From an uncultured Lachnospiraceae bacterium (GTDB lineage: Bacteria > Bacillota > Clostridia > Lachnospirales > Lachnospiraceae): a DNA stretch of 38,808 nt. The stretch is taken from positions 1 through 38,808 of the forward strand of contig CASEIR010000010.1 in NCBI GenBank assembly GCA_949287925.1, given 5' to 3'. Positions 1 through 7,542 of the stretch are shown here, one piece after another (the stretch's first letter is position 1; every line of letters starts with the position of its first letter). The translations under genes were made by a program, and so were the position numbers. The notes under the pieces were generated by a model. It saw only the letters and a list, made by a program, of their open reading frames with translations. It was not told the origin of the DNA and did not search any database.

Positions 1-1445
1 CTGCCGATGGAATGCTGGTGGCCGCATTCACACTCCCAGATGTTCAGCGGCGTTCCCCAGTAGCGGTTCCGGCTGATACCCCAGTCCTGTACATTTTCCA
101 GCCAGTCCCCGAAACGGCCTTTCCCGATGCTCTCCGGGATCCAGTTAATAGTATTGTTGTTGGCGATCAGATCGTCCTTTACCGCCGTCATCTTGATGAA
201 CCAGGATTCTCTTGCATAATAGATCAGCGGAGTGTCGCATCTCCAGCAATGCGGGTAACTGTGCTCGAACTTGGGAGCCTCGAACAGAAGTCCTCTTGCT
301 TCCAGATCTTTTAACACTTCCGGATCTGCTTTCTTCACAAATAATCCGGCAAACGGAGTTGTTTCTCCCATATTTCCTTTTTCATCTACCAGCTGTACAA
401 ACGGCATGTCGTACTTGCGTCCTACTTTTGCGTCGTCTTCACCAAATGCCGGTGCGATGTGTACCACGCCGGTACCATCGGTCAGAGTAACGTAGGTGTC
501 GCAGGTTACGAAGAACGCTTTCTTCTTCTGCTTATCCGCGCAGTCTTTCGCACACTGATAGAGCGGCTCGTATTCTTTATATTCCAGATCTTTTCCTTTA
601 TAAGTTTCCAGGACTTCGTAGGCCGGTTTTCCTTCCTCGCCTAATTTTCCAAGGATCGTATCCAGCAGGGCAGACGCCATGTAATAGGTGTAGCCATCCG
701 CTGCTTTTACCTTTGCGTACTCTTCATCCGGATGCACGCAAAGAGCGATGTTGGATGGCAGTGTCCACGGTGTGGTGGTCCATGCCAGGATGTAAGCATC
801 TTCGCCCACAACCTTAAACCGTACAATGGCAGAACGCTCTTTTACATCCTTATAGCCCTGGGCAACCTCCTGGGCTGACAGGGGCGTACCGCAGCGCGGG
901 CAGTAAGGCACAATCTTGAAACCTTTATAAAGAAGCCCCTTATCCCAGATCTTTTTAAGCGCCCACCACTCCGACTCGATGAATTCATTGTGGTAGGTAA
1001 CATACGGGTTCTCCATATCGGCCCAGAAACCAACGGTGGAAGAGAAATCCTCCCACATGCCCTTGTATTTCCAGACACTTTCTTTACATTTGTCGATAAA
1101 CGGCTCCAGACCGTATTCCTCGATCTGGTCCTTGCCGTCCAGGCCCAGAGCCTTCTCCACTTCCAGCTCCACCGGGAGACCATGGGTATCCCAGCCGGCC
1201 TTTCTCGGCACCTCGTACCCCTTCATGGTACGATATCTAGGGATCATATCCTTGATGACGCGGGTCAGCACATGACCAATATGAGGCTTACCGTTGGCTG
1301 TCGGCGGACCATCGTAGAACATATACATGTCATTGCCCTCGCGCTCCTCCATGCTCTTCTCAAAGATATGGTTCTCTTCCCAGAATTTTTCCGTCGCTTT
1401 CTCACGATCCACAAAATTCAGATCTGTCGAAACTTTCTTATACAT
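1..1445 (-). CDS. ileS: Isoleucyl-tRNA synthetase, N-terminal part (cut by window edge)
   Basis: Charges tRNA-Ile with isoleucine in the cytoplasm. The reverse strand is open from an ATG at 1445 to the window edge, about 481 codons of a protein usually about 1,040 residues long. The class I signature HIGH is visible in GKPHIGHVLTR near residue 58, preceded by FYDGPPTANG. The IleRS blocks AGWDTHGLPVE, FWADMENPYVTYHN and WTTTPWTLPSN follow, and WGISRNRYWGTPL lies near the edge. The start is set by GGAGGG five bases upstream and by the usual IleRS opening. The gene has its own T-box leader and promoter (separate entries). Family certain; the KMSKS and anticodon-binding parts lie outside the window. 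Confidence 0.97.
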   Translation of the reverse strand, partial: MYKKVSTDLNFVDREKATEKFWEENHIFEKSMEEREGNDMYMFYDGPPTANGKPHIGHVLTRVIKDMIPRYRTMKGYEVPRKAGWDTHGLPVELEVEKALGLDGKDQIEEYGLEPFIDKCKESVWKYKGMWEDFSSTVGFWADMENPYVTYHNEFIESEWWALKKIWDKGLLYKGFKIVPYCPRCGTPLSAQEVAQGYKDVKERSAIVRFKVVGEDAYILAWTTTPWTLPSNIALCVHPDEEYAKVKAADGYTYYMASALLDTILGKLGEEGKPAYEVLETYKGKDLEYKEYEPLYQCAKDCADKQKKKAFFVTCDTYVTLTDGTGVVHIAPAFGEDDAKVGRKYDMPFVQLVDEKGNMGETTPFAGLFVKKADPEVLKDLEARGLLFEAPKFEHSYPHCWRCDTPLIYYARESWFIKMTAVKDDLIANNNTINWIPESIGKGRFGDWLENVQDWGISRNRYWGTPLNIWECECGHQHSIG

Positions 1446-1451
1446 ATTTAC

Positions 1452-1523
1452 CCTCCTTTGGGGACGTGTGTTTTTATAAAAAGTGTACGTCCCCTTTTTT
1501 AACATCACCTGTCCCTTTTTGTA
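1452..1523 (-). repeat. GGGACG-type palindromic repeat abutting the ileS RBS (copy A)
   Basis: Between the T-box terminator and ileS is a palindrome at 1460-1494. Its arms are GGGGACGT and ACGTCCCC, and its centre is an AT-rich run. Read toward ileS it is preceded by AAAAAGGGACAGGTGA and followed at once by CCCCAAAGGAGG, so the element runs into the ribosome-binding site. The same design occurs at 36688-36731 and 36926-36992, and a related copy without an RBS lies at 1824-1889. Confidence 0.8.
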
Positions 1524-1533
1524 TAAGAAACAG

Positions 1534-1567
1534 AAAAAAAGGCTTCCGTCCGAATAGGACGAAAGCC
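1534..1567 (-). terminator. Intrinsic terminator of the ileS T-box
   Basis: On the minus strand an 11-bp stem, GGCTTTCGTCC pairing with GGACGGAAGCC (one G-U pair), closes a five-base loop and is followed by seven T residues. It sits directly downstream of the T-box antiterminator and is the attenuator it competes with. Confidence 0.9.
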
Positions 1568-1777
1568 AGGCTAACGTTTATAAACCACCTAAACATACCA
1601 ACATATGCCTTCCCTGTAACGGGGGAACCCGTCAGCATCTACTCAACCTTAAAGCTTTTCGACAACTGCAACTCAGAAGTGATGTTCAGATATATGCTAC
1701 TGGTACCGGGATCACACCATCCCCGGCTCTCTGCGACGTTCCTATATATCCTACTGTCTTCGTCAATGTTTTTAACC
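1534..1777 (-). promoter_or_regulatory. T-box riboswitch leader of ileS (Ile specifier)
   Basis: Read on the minus strand, the leader has T-box landmarks: the stem I base GACGAAGACAGTAGGA, the AG-bulge region with AGAGAGCCGGGG, and a specifier loop CTGAACATCACTTCTGAG. In the expected position that loop presents ATC, an isoleucine codon. Near 1582-1600 lies AGGTGGT flanked by GTTT and AAAC, which is the probable antiterminator with a UGG-containing bulge to pair with the tRNA NCCA end. The terminator follows at once. Uncharged tRNA-Ile would allow read-through into ileS. The antiterminator differs from the usual AGGGTGGNACCGCG. Class and specifier are inferred from sequence pattern, not from a covariance search. 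Confidence 0.88.
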
Positions 1778-1783
1778 TATATT

Positions 1784-1813
1784 ATTATAGACAAAAACCG
1801 CATAAAGCGTCAA
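1784..1813 (-). promoter_or_regulatory. Sigma-A type promoter of ileS
   Basis: On the minus strand, TTGACG (1808-1813) and TATAAT (1784-1789) are separated by 18 bp. The predicted start, near 1777, falls just before stem I of the T-box. Confidence 0.85.
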
Positions 1814-1823
1814 GGTTTTTTTC

Positions 1824-1889
1824 AAAAAGGGACAGGGGAGATAACATTGGGACGGGGAATTTTTGAAAATTCCCCGTCCCAGTGTTATC
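1824..1889. repeat. GGGACG-type palindromic repeat at the 3' end of the carboxypeptidase gene (copy B)
   Basis: A perfect-armed 32-bp palindrome at 1849-1880 (GGGACGGGGAA arm, AT-rich centre, TTCCCCGTCCC arm) is nested in longer arms GATAACA/TGTTATC at 1840-1846 and 1883-1889. It is preceded by AAAAAGGGACAGGGG. The 32-bp core is identical to that at 36953-36984. The outer arm overlaps the stop codon of the upstream carboxypeptidase gene, so the element probably also serves as its terminator. Confidence 0.8.
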
Positions 1890-3264
1890 TGCGTCTACGC
1901 CGCCTGTTTTTTCTTCGGTTTCTTTTTCTTTTTCTGCGTATGGTTACAACGATAAATGCTCTGAGCAGTATCAGCAATATGATGACTGCTATAATGATGA
2001 TAACTTTCTCCAACAGGCTTTTTTCGTTTTTGTCTGTTTTATCTGCTTTTTCCTGTTTTGTGTCTTCTACCTGTATGGAATGTTCTTTTATATATTCCTC
2101 GCTCAATTTTGCCCGAACGCTTCCCACCGGAGTCTCTTCGTAATAATAATTCAAGGTGGCTTCGTCGCTGGTATCTCCGTCAGGCTCCAGCTTCATTGTA
2201 AGGTCCTCGAATTCAACTCCCTGGGGAACCACAACGTAGCCGCCGTTGTCTTCTTCCATAATTTCCGATATATCCTTGGATTTCTCACTCTCTGCCACCG
2301 GTATTTTGTGGAAATTCGCATAAGAATAATCAAACAACGCGCGTGTATCCAGATAGTGATTGGAGCCGTGGGTTCTAAGCACGACACAGATCAGCTTCAG
2401 ATTTCCATCGTCCGCCATAGTCACCAACGTAGAAAGCGCATCGGATGTATAGCCAGTTTTGCCGCCTATGGCATACTCGTAATACTGGGAACAAGAGGGC
2501 AGCAGCATCTTATGCTTCTGCTGGAATACATGTTCTTCCGTAGTCTCGGACGCTTCGATCTTGTACTGAAGCGTCTGTACAATGTCAAAAAATTCCGGGT
2601 GTTTGAAAAGTTCTTTCCCGATCAGCGCCATATCCCTCGCGCAGGTATAATGGTTCTCATCATGGAGTCCGTTCGTATTCACAAAATTGGAATTCTCTCC
2701 GCCCAGTTCCTTGCAACGGGCATTCATCTGCTCGATAAACCAGTTATAATCATGCCCGGCATTGATCCCCACGCTTTCGCCAACCGCATAAGCCGCTTCA
2801 TTGGCCGATGCCAGCAGGGTCGCATGAAGCGCCTGATCCAGGGAAATCTGATTTCCTTCTTTCATCCCGATGGAGGAATCTCCTGGCTGCAAAAATGCAA
2901 CGCTGTCGTGAGAAAATGTAACCGTGTCTGTCAGTTCCCCATTCTCCAACGCCACCAGCGCCGTCAGAATCTTCGTGATACTCGCCGGGTATTCATGGCC
3001 GTCGATATTCTTAGCATATAAAATCGCTCCACTGCCGGCCTCCATAATAATCGCGCTTTCACCATAAGTGCCCGGTCCCTGAGGCCAATTTGCCCACCCA
3101 TTACTTTCGACCGGCATATTATAAACCGTATCCAGCTCCGCCTGAACCGCTTCCGTAGCAGACACCGGCAAAACCGATGTCATACACAGCACCGTCAGAA
3201 AGACTAATACCGAAAATATCTGTATCTTCCGTCTCATCCCACACCTCATTCTTTTATTCGACAT
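1885..3264 (-). CDS. D-alanyl-D-alanine carboxypeptidase (DacA/PBP5 family, peptidase S11)
   Basis: A secreted low-molecular-weight penicillin-binding protein of 459 aa that trims the terminal D-Ala from peptidoglycan stem peptides. A signal peptide or anchor spans residues 12-36. The serine-peptidase motifs are in order: SITK (S95-K98), SAN (153-155) and KTG in GGKTGYT (269-271). A second hydrophobic segment near residues 415-440 is followed by an Arg/Lys-rich tail, so the protein should be held in the membrane at its C-terminus. The start is chosen at the ATG at 3264 because GGAGG lies five bases before it; upstream ATGs in frame have no such site. The stop lies inside palindromic repeat copy B. 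It has its own promoter at 3317-3345. Family is firm; which paralogue (dacA, dacF and so on) cannot be told. Confidence 0.93.
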   Translation of the reverse strand: MSNKRMRCGMRRKIQIFSVLVFLTVLCMTSVLPVSATEAVQAELDTVYNMPVESNGWANWPQGPGTYGESAIIMEAGSGAILYAKNIDGHEYPASITKILTALVALENGELTDTVTFSHDSVAFLQPGDSSIGMKEGNQISLDQALHATLLASANEAAYAVGESVGINAGHDYNWFIEQMNARCKELGGENSNFVNTNGLHDENHYTCARDMALIGKELFKHPEFFDIVQTLQYKIEASETTEEHVFQQKHKMLLPSCSQYYEYAIGGKTGYTSDALSTLVTMADDGNLKLICVVLRTHGSNHYLDTRALFDYSYANFHKIPVAESEKSKDISEIMEEDNGGYVVVPQGVEFEDLTMKLEPDGDTSDEATLNYYYEETPVGSVRAKLSEEYIKEHSIQVEDTKQEKADKTDKNEKSLLEKVIIIIAVIILLILLRAFIVVTIRRKRKRNRRKNRRRRRR

Positions 3265-3316
3265 CCTGTCCTCCATGTCCCCACTCTTCCATGTCTTTAA
3301 AAGGATATCTTTTGTC

Positions 3317-3345
3317 ATTATAAACGATTCCATCCATGAACACAA
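3317..3345 (-). promoter_or_regulatory. Probable promoter of the carboxypeptidase gene
   Basis: Minus strand TTGTGT (3340-3345) and TATAAT (3317-3322) with a 17-bp spacer, about 50 bp before the start codon. Confidence 0.6.
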
Positions 3346-3392
3346 CGCCGCAGGCACATTTTCCCCTAAAATAAAGGCTCTCTCAAACAACA

Positions 3393-3416
3393 GCCCCCGG
3401 CTTTTTAACCGGGGGC
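3393..3416 (-). terminator. Probable terminator after the amylosucrase gene
   Basis: An 8-bp perfect GC stem (GCCCCCGG with CCGGGGGC) and an 8-base loop lie just downstream of the amylosucrase stop, followed on the minus strand by the T-rich TGTTGTTTG. The T-tract is weak, so strength is uncertain. Confidence 0.65.
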
Positions 3417-3424
3417 CCGCGCTT

Positions 3425-5392
3425 TTAGTTGATTTTCTTCATATAATAGAAACCGTAAGCCGGAATATTGACTCCGATTGGCTGAAGTACCTTGTCGGAC
3501 AGCAGTTCGATATACTCGCCGTCCGTCTCGTTGATCCAGGCCGTTTTATCGTATTCACTGAAATTAAAGAGGCCGATGATCTTATCACCTTCGTAATACC
3601 GTCCAATACACAGAACGCTTTCATCCCAAGTATCAATGGTCCAGGTATCCGCATTCGTCATAAATGCCTTCTCACCCTTGCGGATCTTCTCCAACTGCTG
3701 CAGCCGCTGGTACACCCGGCCTTCCACCGTACTCTCATCTTCCACATGCTCCGCCAGATCCCAACGCATAGCTCCTCTGTGGATATAACGGGAATCTTCT
3801 GCTTTGTTCGGATCGTCCTTGTAAGAATAATCGTTAACCTGAGCGATCTCATCACCGCTGTAAAGCACCGGAATTCCCGACTGCATGAACATATACGCGT
3901 GCAGCATCACATCCAGCTGGATGGCCTGCTCCATGGCAACCATATCTTGCTCAAAACCGGCTTTCTCAATTCCACACATGGAGGCCGTCGTTCCGCAGAA
4001 TCTGGCGTCTCCGGTCACTGGATCGGCATTATAGAGCTCCCCTCGGCTCTTGCTGTTTCCTGCATACCCCTGGAAAAAATCGTTCAGATATTTCTTATGG
4101 GCACGTTCTTCCAGTCCATCCATTTTCAAGGAAGCGTAGTCCAGTCCCCAGCCGATATCATCGTGGCACCGCAGATAATTCAGGAAAACATAATCCTTAG
4201 GCAGATGATTCACAATATCCAGCTGCTGTTTCAGAAGCTTCACACTTCTGGTTGCTACCGTATGCCAGGTAGTCGCCATAGTCGTTACATTATAAAGCAT
4301 GTGACACTCCGGTTTTTCCACCGTACCAAAATACGGCACTACTTTCTCCGGCTCCATAACCACTTCTCCCAGAAGCAGGATACCCGGGCAGACAATCTCC
4401 GCAATCATACGCATCAGACGCACGATGGTATGCACCTGCGGCAAGTTCCTGCACTGAGTGTTCAACTCTTTCCAAATATAGGGAACCGCATCGATCCGCA
4501 TAATATCGATTCCCTTATTCGCCAGATAAAGGAAATTATACATCATCTCGTTGAACACACGCGGATTCTTGTAATTCAGATCCCACTGATAGGGATAAAA
4601 TGAAGTCATGACGAAATGTCCCGCATCCGGAAGCCAGGTGAAGTTGCCCGGCGCAGTCGTCGGAAATACCTGGGGAACCGTCTTCTCATACATAGCCGGA
4701 ATGGAATAATTGTCAAAGAAGAAATACCGGCTCATATATTCCCCTTCCCCGGCGCGGGCGCGTCTCGCCCACTCGTGATCTTCCGAGGTGTGATTCATGA
4801 CAAAATCCATACACACATTAATTTTTTTCTTATGGCACGCCGCCGTCAGGCTCTCAAGATCCTCCATAGTACCCAGCTTCTTCTGCACCTTACGGAAATC
4901 CGCCACTGCGTATCCTCCGTCAGAACGGCCTTCTACCGTGTCCAGGAACGGCATCAAATGTATGTAATTCACATTGCTCTTCTCAATATAATCCAGCTTG
5001 GATTCCACGCCCTTCATATTTCCGGCAAAATTATCGATGTAAAACATCATACCAAGCATATCGTTCTTCTTATACCAGTCCGGCGTCTGTTCACGCGCAC
5101 TGTCACTGGCTTTCAGATCACGGTTTCTTTCTTTATAAAAACGATAAAGATTATCGCACAGCTCCGCAAACATCGAGTCATTCTTATACAACTCTGTATA
5201 CAGCCACTTCAGCTCGTCAAAATGACGCTCAAACCGGCGTCTGTAGACAGCTTCCTCTTCCGCCGTCAGCTCCATCGCAGCAGCGGGCTTCACTTCGGGT
5301 TTTACTTCCTTTTTCTTAGCCGCAGGTTTAACCGCAGACTTGGCCGCAGATTTGGCAGTTGTCTTCTTACTCGTAGTTCTCTTCTTACTCAT
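3425..5392 (-). CDS. Amylosucrase-like glycoside hydrolase family 13 enzyme
   Basis: Expected to split sucrose and transfer glucose onto an alpha-1,4-glucan (or hydrolyse sucrose) in the cytoplasm; no signal peptide is seen. The 655-aa protein follows Neisseria amylosucrase nearly block for block: SDGGYAV (D158), DFVMNHTSEDHEW (193-208), QWDLNYKNP (269-277), GIDIMRIDAVPYIWK (nucleophile D301), LLLGEVVMEP (acid/base E343), LRCHDDIGW (D411) and EDSRYIHR. D158 and the Arg of EDSR match the salt-bridge pair of the sucrose pocket, which favours sucrose over starch as substrate. Residues 1-40 form an unusual Lys/Ala-rich low-complexity tail. The ATG at 5392 is preceded by GAGG; the longer frame upstream lacks a ribosome site. 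It is monocistronic with its own promoter. Sucrose hydrolase is the main alternative. Confidence 0.88.
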   Translation of the reverse strand: MSKKRTTSKKTTAKSAAKSAVKPAAKKKEVKPEVKPAAAMELTAEEEAVYRRRFERHFDELKWLYTELYKNDSMFAELCDNLYRFYKERNRDLKASDSAREQTPDWYKKNDMLGMMFYIDNFAGNMKGVESKLDYIEKSNVNYIHLMPFLDTVEGRSDGGYAVADFRKVQKKLGTMEDLESLTAACHKKKINVCMDFVMNHTSEDHEWARRARAGEGEYMSRYFFFDNYSIPAMYEKTVPQVFPTTAPGNFTWLPDAGHFVMTSFYPYQWDLNYKNPRVFNEMMYNFLYLANKGIDIMRIDAVPYIWKELNTQCRNLPQVHTIVRLMRMIAEIVCPGILLLGEVVMEPEKVVPYFGTVEKPECHMLYNVTTMATTWHTVATRSVKLLKQQLDIVNHLPKDYVFLNYLRCHDDIGWGLDYASLKMDGLEERAHKKYLNDFFQGYAGNSKSRGELYNADPVTGDARFCGTTASMCGIEKAGFEQDMVAMEQAIQLDVMLHAYMFMQSGIPVLYSGDEIAQVNDYSYKDDPNKAEDSRYIHRGAMRWDLAEHVEDESTVEGRVYQRLQQLEKIRKGEKAFMTNADTWTIDTWDESVLCIGRYYEGDKIIGLFNFSEYDKTAWINETDGEYIELLSDKVLQPIGVNIPAYGFYYMKKIN

Positions 5393-5464
5393 AAACCTAT
5401 CCTCATCTAAAAATACTAACTTTTGCACAAAACGCTCAAAAACATCCTGCACATTATCTAAGAC

Positions 5465-5493
5465 ATTATACAACAATACCATAGAAAAATCAA
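5465..5493 (-). promoter_or_regulatory. Promoter of the amylosucrase gene
   Basis: Minus strand TTGATT (5488-5493) and TATAAT (5465-5470), 17-bp spacer, about 70 bp upstream of the start codon. Confidence 0.75.
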
Positions 5494-5525
5494 TCCGTGA
5501 CAGGGCAAAGGCGATTGTTGCAACA

Positions 5526-5800
5526 TCATCGTCCTAATGTTACCTCTGCTGTCTGGAAGGATACAACGCCGTTCACTGCTACATAAGTTACTCTTGCCTC
5601 ATAGATATCCGGTATTCCATCCGGTGTATCCGGAGTCTGCGGATTTGTCCCGATCAAATCAATCAGATAATATACATTGACTACATTCTCTTTCTCATCA
5701 GTTATAACTGTTTTGCCTGCTCCGACTACTCTTTCCAGAACATAATTGCCACCCTGATATGTCTTTGTATTCGGTGCATTATTCAAGAAAAATGGTCCCA
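5526..5800 (-). pseudogene. Fragment of a surface/adhesin repeat protein
   Basis: An open stretch of about 91 codons carries NVVNVYYLIDLIGT and DGIPDIYEARVTYVAVNG. These resemble the linker and repeat blocks (VNVYY, DGIPDKYQVTVTY) of large cell-wall adhesins with InlB-type or MucBP-like repeats in Clostridia. There is no signal peptide, sorting signal or ribosome site of its own, and the upstream end runs directly into a broken oxidoreductase reading in the same direction. It is read as a remnant left by a deletion. The family assignment rests on motif resemblance only. Confidence 0.55.
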
Positions 5801-5802
5801 CC

Positions 5803-6262
5803 TGCGCGGACTTCTTTCATGATCATGCCGGTAAACCGGGTACGGTTCTCCGGTGTGCCGCCAAATTCATCCGTACGTTTATTGGTGATAGGAGATAAAA
5901 ACTGACTGATCAAATAGGAATGTCCTGTATGAATTTCCACTGCGTCAAATCCTACCGTCTGCGCACGTTTCGCGACTTCGCCGTATTTCTTTACGATCCG
6001 CAGAGTTTCTTCTTTTTCCAGTGGACGAGGAATTTCTCCACCTGCCTTAGACGGAATATCAGACGCCGATACTGGCTGCATATTGGTACGGGCAGACTGG
6101 ACGGAGCCCCTGCATGATTGATCTGAATTCCGATGCAGGCTCCATGCTTATGCACCGTCTCAGTCAGCATGAACAGACGGGGCAGATAATTATCATGATC
6201 AATACGCAGCTGTGTCGTTCCGTTTGAACCTTCCGGAGAATCCACACTGGCATTTTCTACCA
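5803..6262 (-). pseudogene. NADH:flavin oxidoreductase (old yellow enzyme family) remnant, frameshifted
   Basis: The frame with VENASVDSPEGSNG, LRIDHDNYLPRLF and HGACIGIQINHAGA matches the first half of the TIM barrel of 2-enoate-reductase-type flavin oxidoreductases. The continuation RTNMQPVSASDIP, GFDAVEIHTGHSYLISQFL and NKRTDEFGGTPENR is in another frame. About 14 extra bases (near 6090-6105) between HAGA and RTN account for the shift. Both gene ends are missing: about 150 codons remain of a family of at least 340 residues. The 5' side joins an MFS fragment on the opposite strand at about 6262; the 3' side joins the adhesin fragment. Confidence 0.8.
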
Positions 6263-6741
6263 TTTGCAAGCCCCATGTCCGATAAACTGGGACGTCGCAT
6301 CTCCGTACTGATCGGTGTGGCTTCTTATGTGATCTTCTTTGTAGGAATCGCATTTTCTCCCAATATCCAGCTCGCATATGTGGCCGCAATCCTGGGAATC
6401 CTGGCCATCTTTGCGCCGCTTTCGGGAGAACTTCGGAGAAAAAGAAAGAATCCTTTATTATCTGCTATGTGGGCGCTTTCGTGATCGGATACGCTGCAGC
6501 CGGAGGAGTCCTGCAGATGGCCACCGCGACGGTCAACGACCTGTTCCCGAAGATCAAAGGAACCATTACCAGCCTGGTTATGATTGCATCCAGTCTGTGC
6601 AACTATACCATCTTAAGTCTGGCGGCAAATATGTCATCCACCACCGTAATCATCATGAATATCGTCATCACTGTAATCAGTGTATTACTGGCATTGTTTG
6701 TCAATCTGCGTTATGGTAAACTGGTGAATACACAAAAGTAA
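6263..6741 (+). pseudogene. MFS transporter remnant, truncated and frameshifted
   Basis: Starts abruptly with PMSDKLGRR, the loop signature after transmembrane helix 2 or 8 of major facilitator transporters, then hydrophobic helices (ISVLIGVASYVIFFVG, YVAAILGILAI). Near the A-rich run at about 6440 the frame changes to ESFIICYVGAFVIGYAAAGG, followed by NDLFPKIKGTITSLVMI and a last helix ending LRYGKLVNTQK. It covers roughly the C-terminal third of a transporter, with at least one frameshift. The stop lies 19 bp before aroD, so it was probably co-transcribed with it. Substrate unknown. Confidence 0.8.
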
Positions 6742-6760
6742 ATAGAAAGAGGAATATGTA

Positions 6761-7522
6761 ATGAATACAGTTAAAATAAGAAATATTGAGATCGGCGCCG
6801 GCATTCCAAAGATATGTGTACCCATCGTTGGCGTCACAAGAGAAGAGATCCTGGCTTCAGGAGAACAGATTAAAGAAATAGGCGTCGATATAGTGGAATG
6901 GCGCGTGGACTGGTATGAGCATGTGTTTGATTTTCCCCAGGTAGAAGAAACCGCACAGAAGCTCCGCGCTGTACTGGGAGAGATTCCATTATTGTTCACT
7001 TTCCGTACTCCCAGAGAGGGCGGTGAGAAAGCCATTGAGACCGATGCTTATGTGGCGTTGAATGAAGCCATTGCAAAGACCGGTTATGTGGATCTGGTGG
7101 ATGTAGAAGCATTTATCGGCGACGAAGCAGTCAGACAGGTAATCGTCACCGCTCATAACTGCGGTGTGAAAGTGGTCGCTTCCAACCATGATTTCCATAA
7201 AACACCGGAAAAGGACGAGCTGGTATCCCGTCTTAGAAAAATGCAGGATCTGGGAGCCGACATTCCGAAGATCGCGGTAATGCCCCAGAATAAGAAAGAC
7301 GTCCTCGTCCTGCTGGCCGCAACCGAAGAAATGTACAGTTCCTATGCAGACCGCCCCATCATTACCATGTCCATGGCAGGCACCGGCGTCATCAGCCGTC
7401 TGTGCGGCGAAGTCTTCGGATCCGCCCTGACTTTTGGTGCTGCCGGCAAAGCTTCCGCCCCCGGTCAGATGGGCGTGGAAGATCTTAAGAAGGTTCTTGC
7501 CCTTCTGCATAAGAGTCTGTAA
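6761..7522 (+). CDS. aroD: Type I 3-dehydroquinate dehydratase
   Basis: Converts 3-dehydroquinate to 3-dehydroshikimate through a Schiff base. At 253 aa it has the standard family length. The catalytic residues fall at the same numbers as in Salmonella AroD: H143 in SNHDF and K170 in IPKIAVMP. E46 and R48 in EWRVDWY and R82 in FTFRTPREGG bind substrate. Start ATG with GAGG 8 bases upstream. It appears intact although the genes on both sides are broken. The neighbours (flavin oxidoreductase and MFS remnants, TRAP transporter) suggest it once belonged to an uptake and breakdown operon for quinate- or shikimate-like compounds. A role in aromatic amino-acid synthesis is equally possible. Confidence 0.95.
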   Translation: MNTVKIRNIEIGAGIPKICVPIVGVTREEILASGEQIKEIGVDIVEWRVDWYEHVFDFPQVEETAQKLRAVLGEIPLLFTFRTPREGGEKAIETDAYVALNEAIAKTGYVDLVDVEAFIGDEAVRQVIVTAHNCGVKVVASNHDFHKTPEKDELVSRLRKMQDLGADIPKIAVMPQNKKDVLVLLAATEEMYSSYADRPIITMSMAGTGVISRLCGEVFGSALTFGAAGKASAPGQMGVEDLKKVLALLHKSL

Positions 7523-7542
7523 CCTTAAGAAAAGAGGTTCTT

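Noticed and set aside
1882..3021. Long open frame on the plus strand (379 codons)
   Set aside because: It is exactly antisense to the carboxypeptidase gene, which has complete motifs and a ribosome site; the plus-strand translation has no recognisable domain.
3393..3416. Member of the GGGGG-CTGA palindrome family
   Set aside because: The GCCCCCGG stem has no CTGA core and sits as an ordinary terminator after a stop codon.
3275..5410. Two long plus-strand open frames (442 and 264 codons)
   Set aside because: Both are antisense to the amylosucrase gene, and the His/Ile-rich translations are typical of shadow frames.
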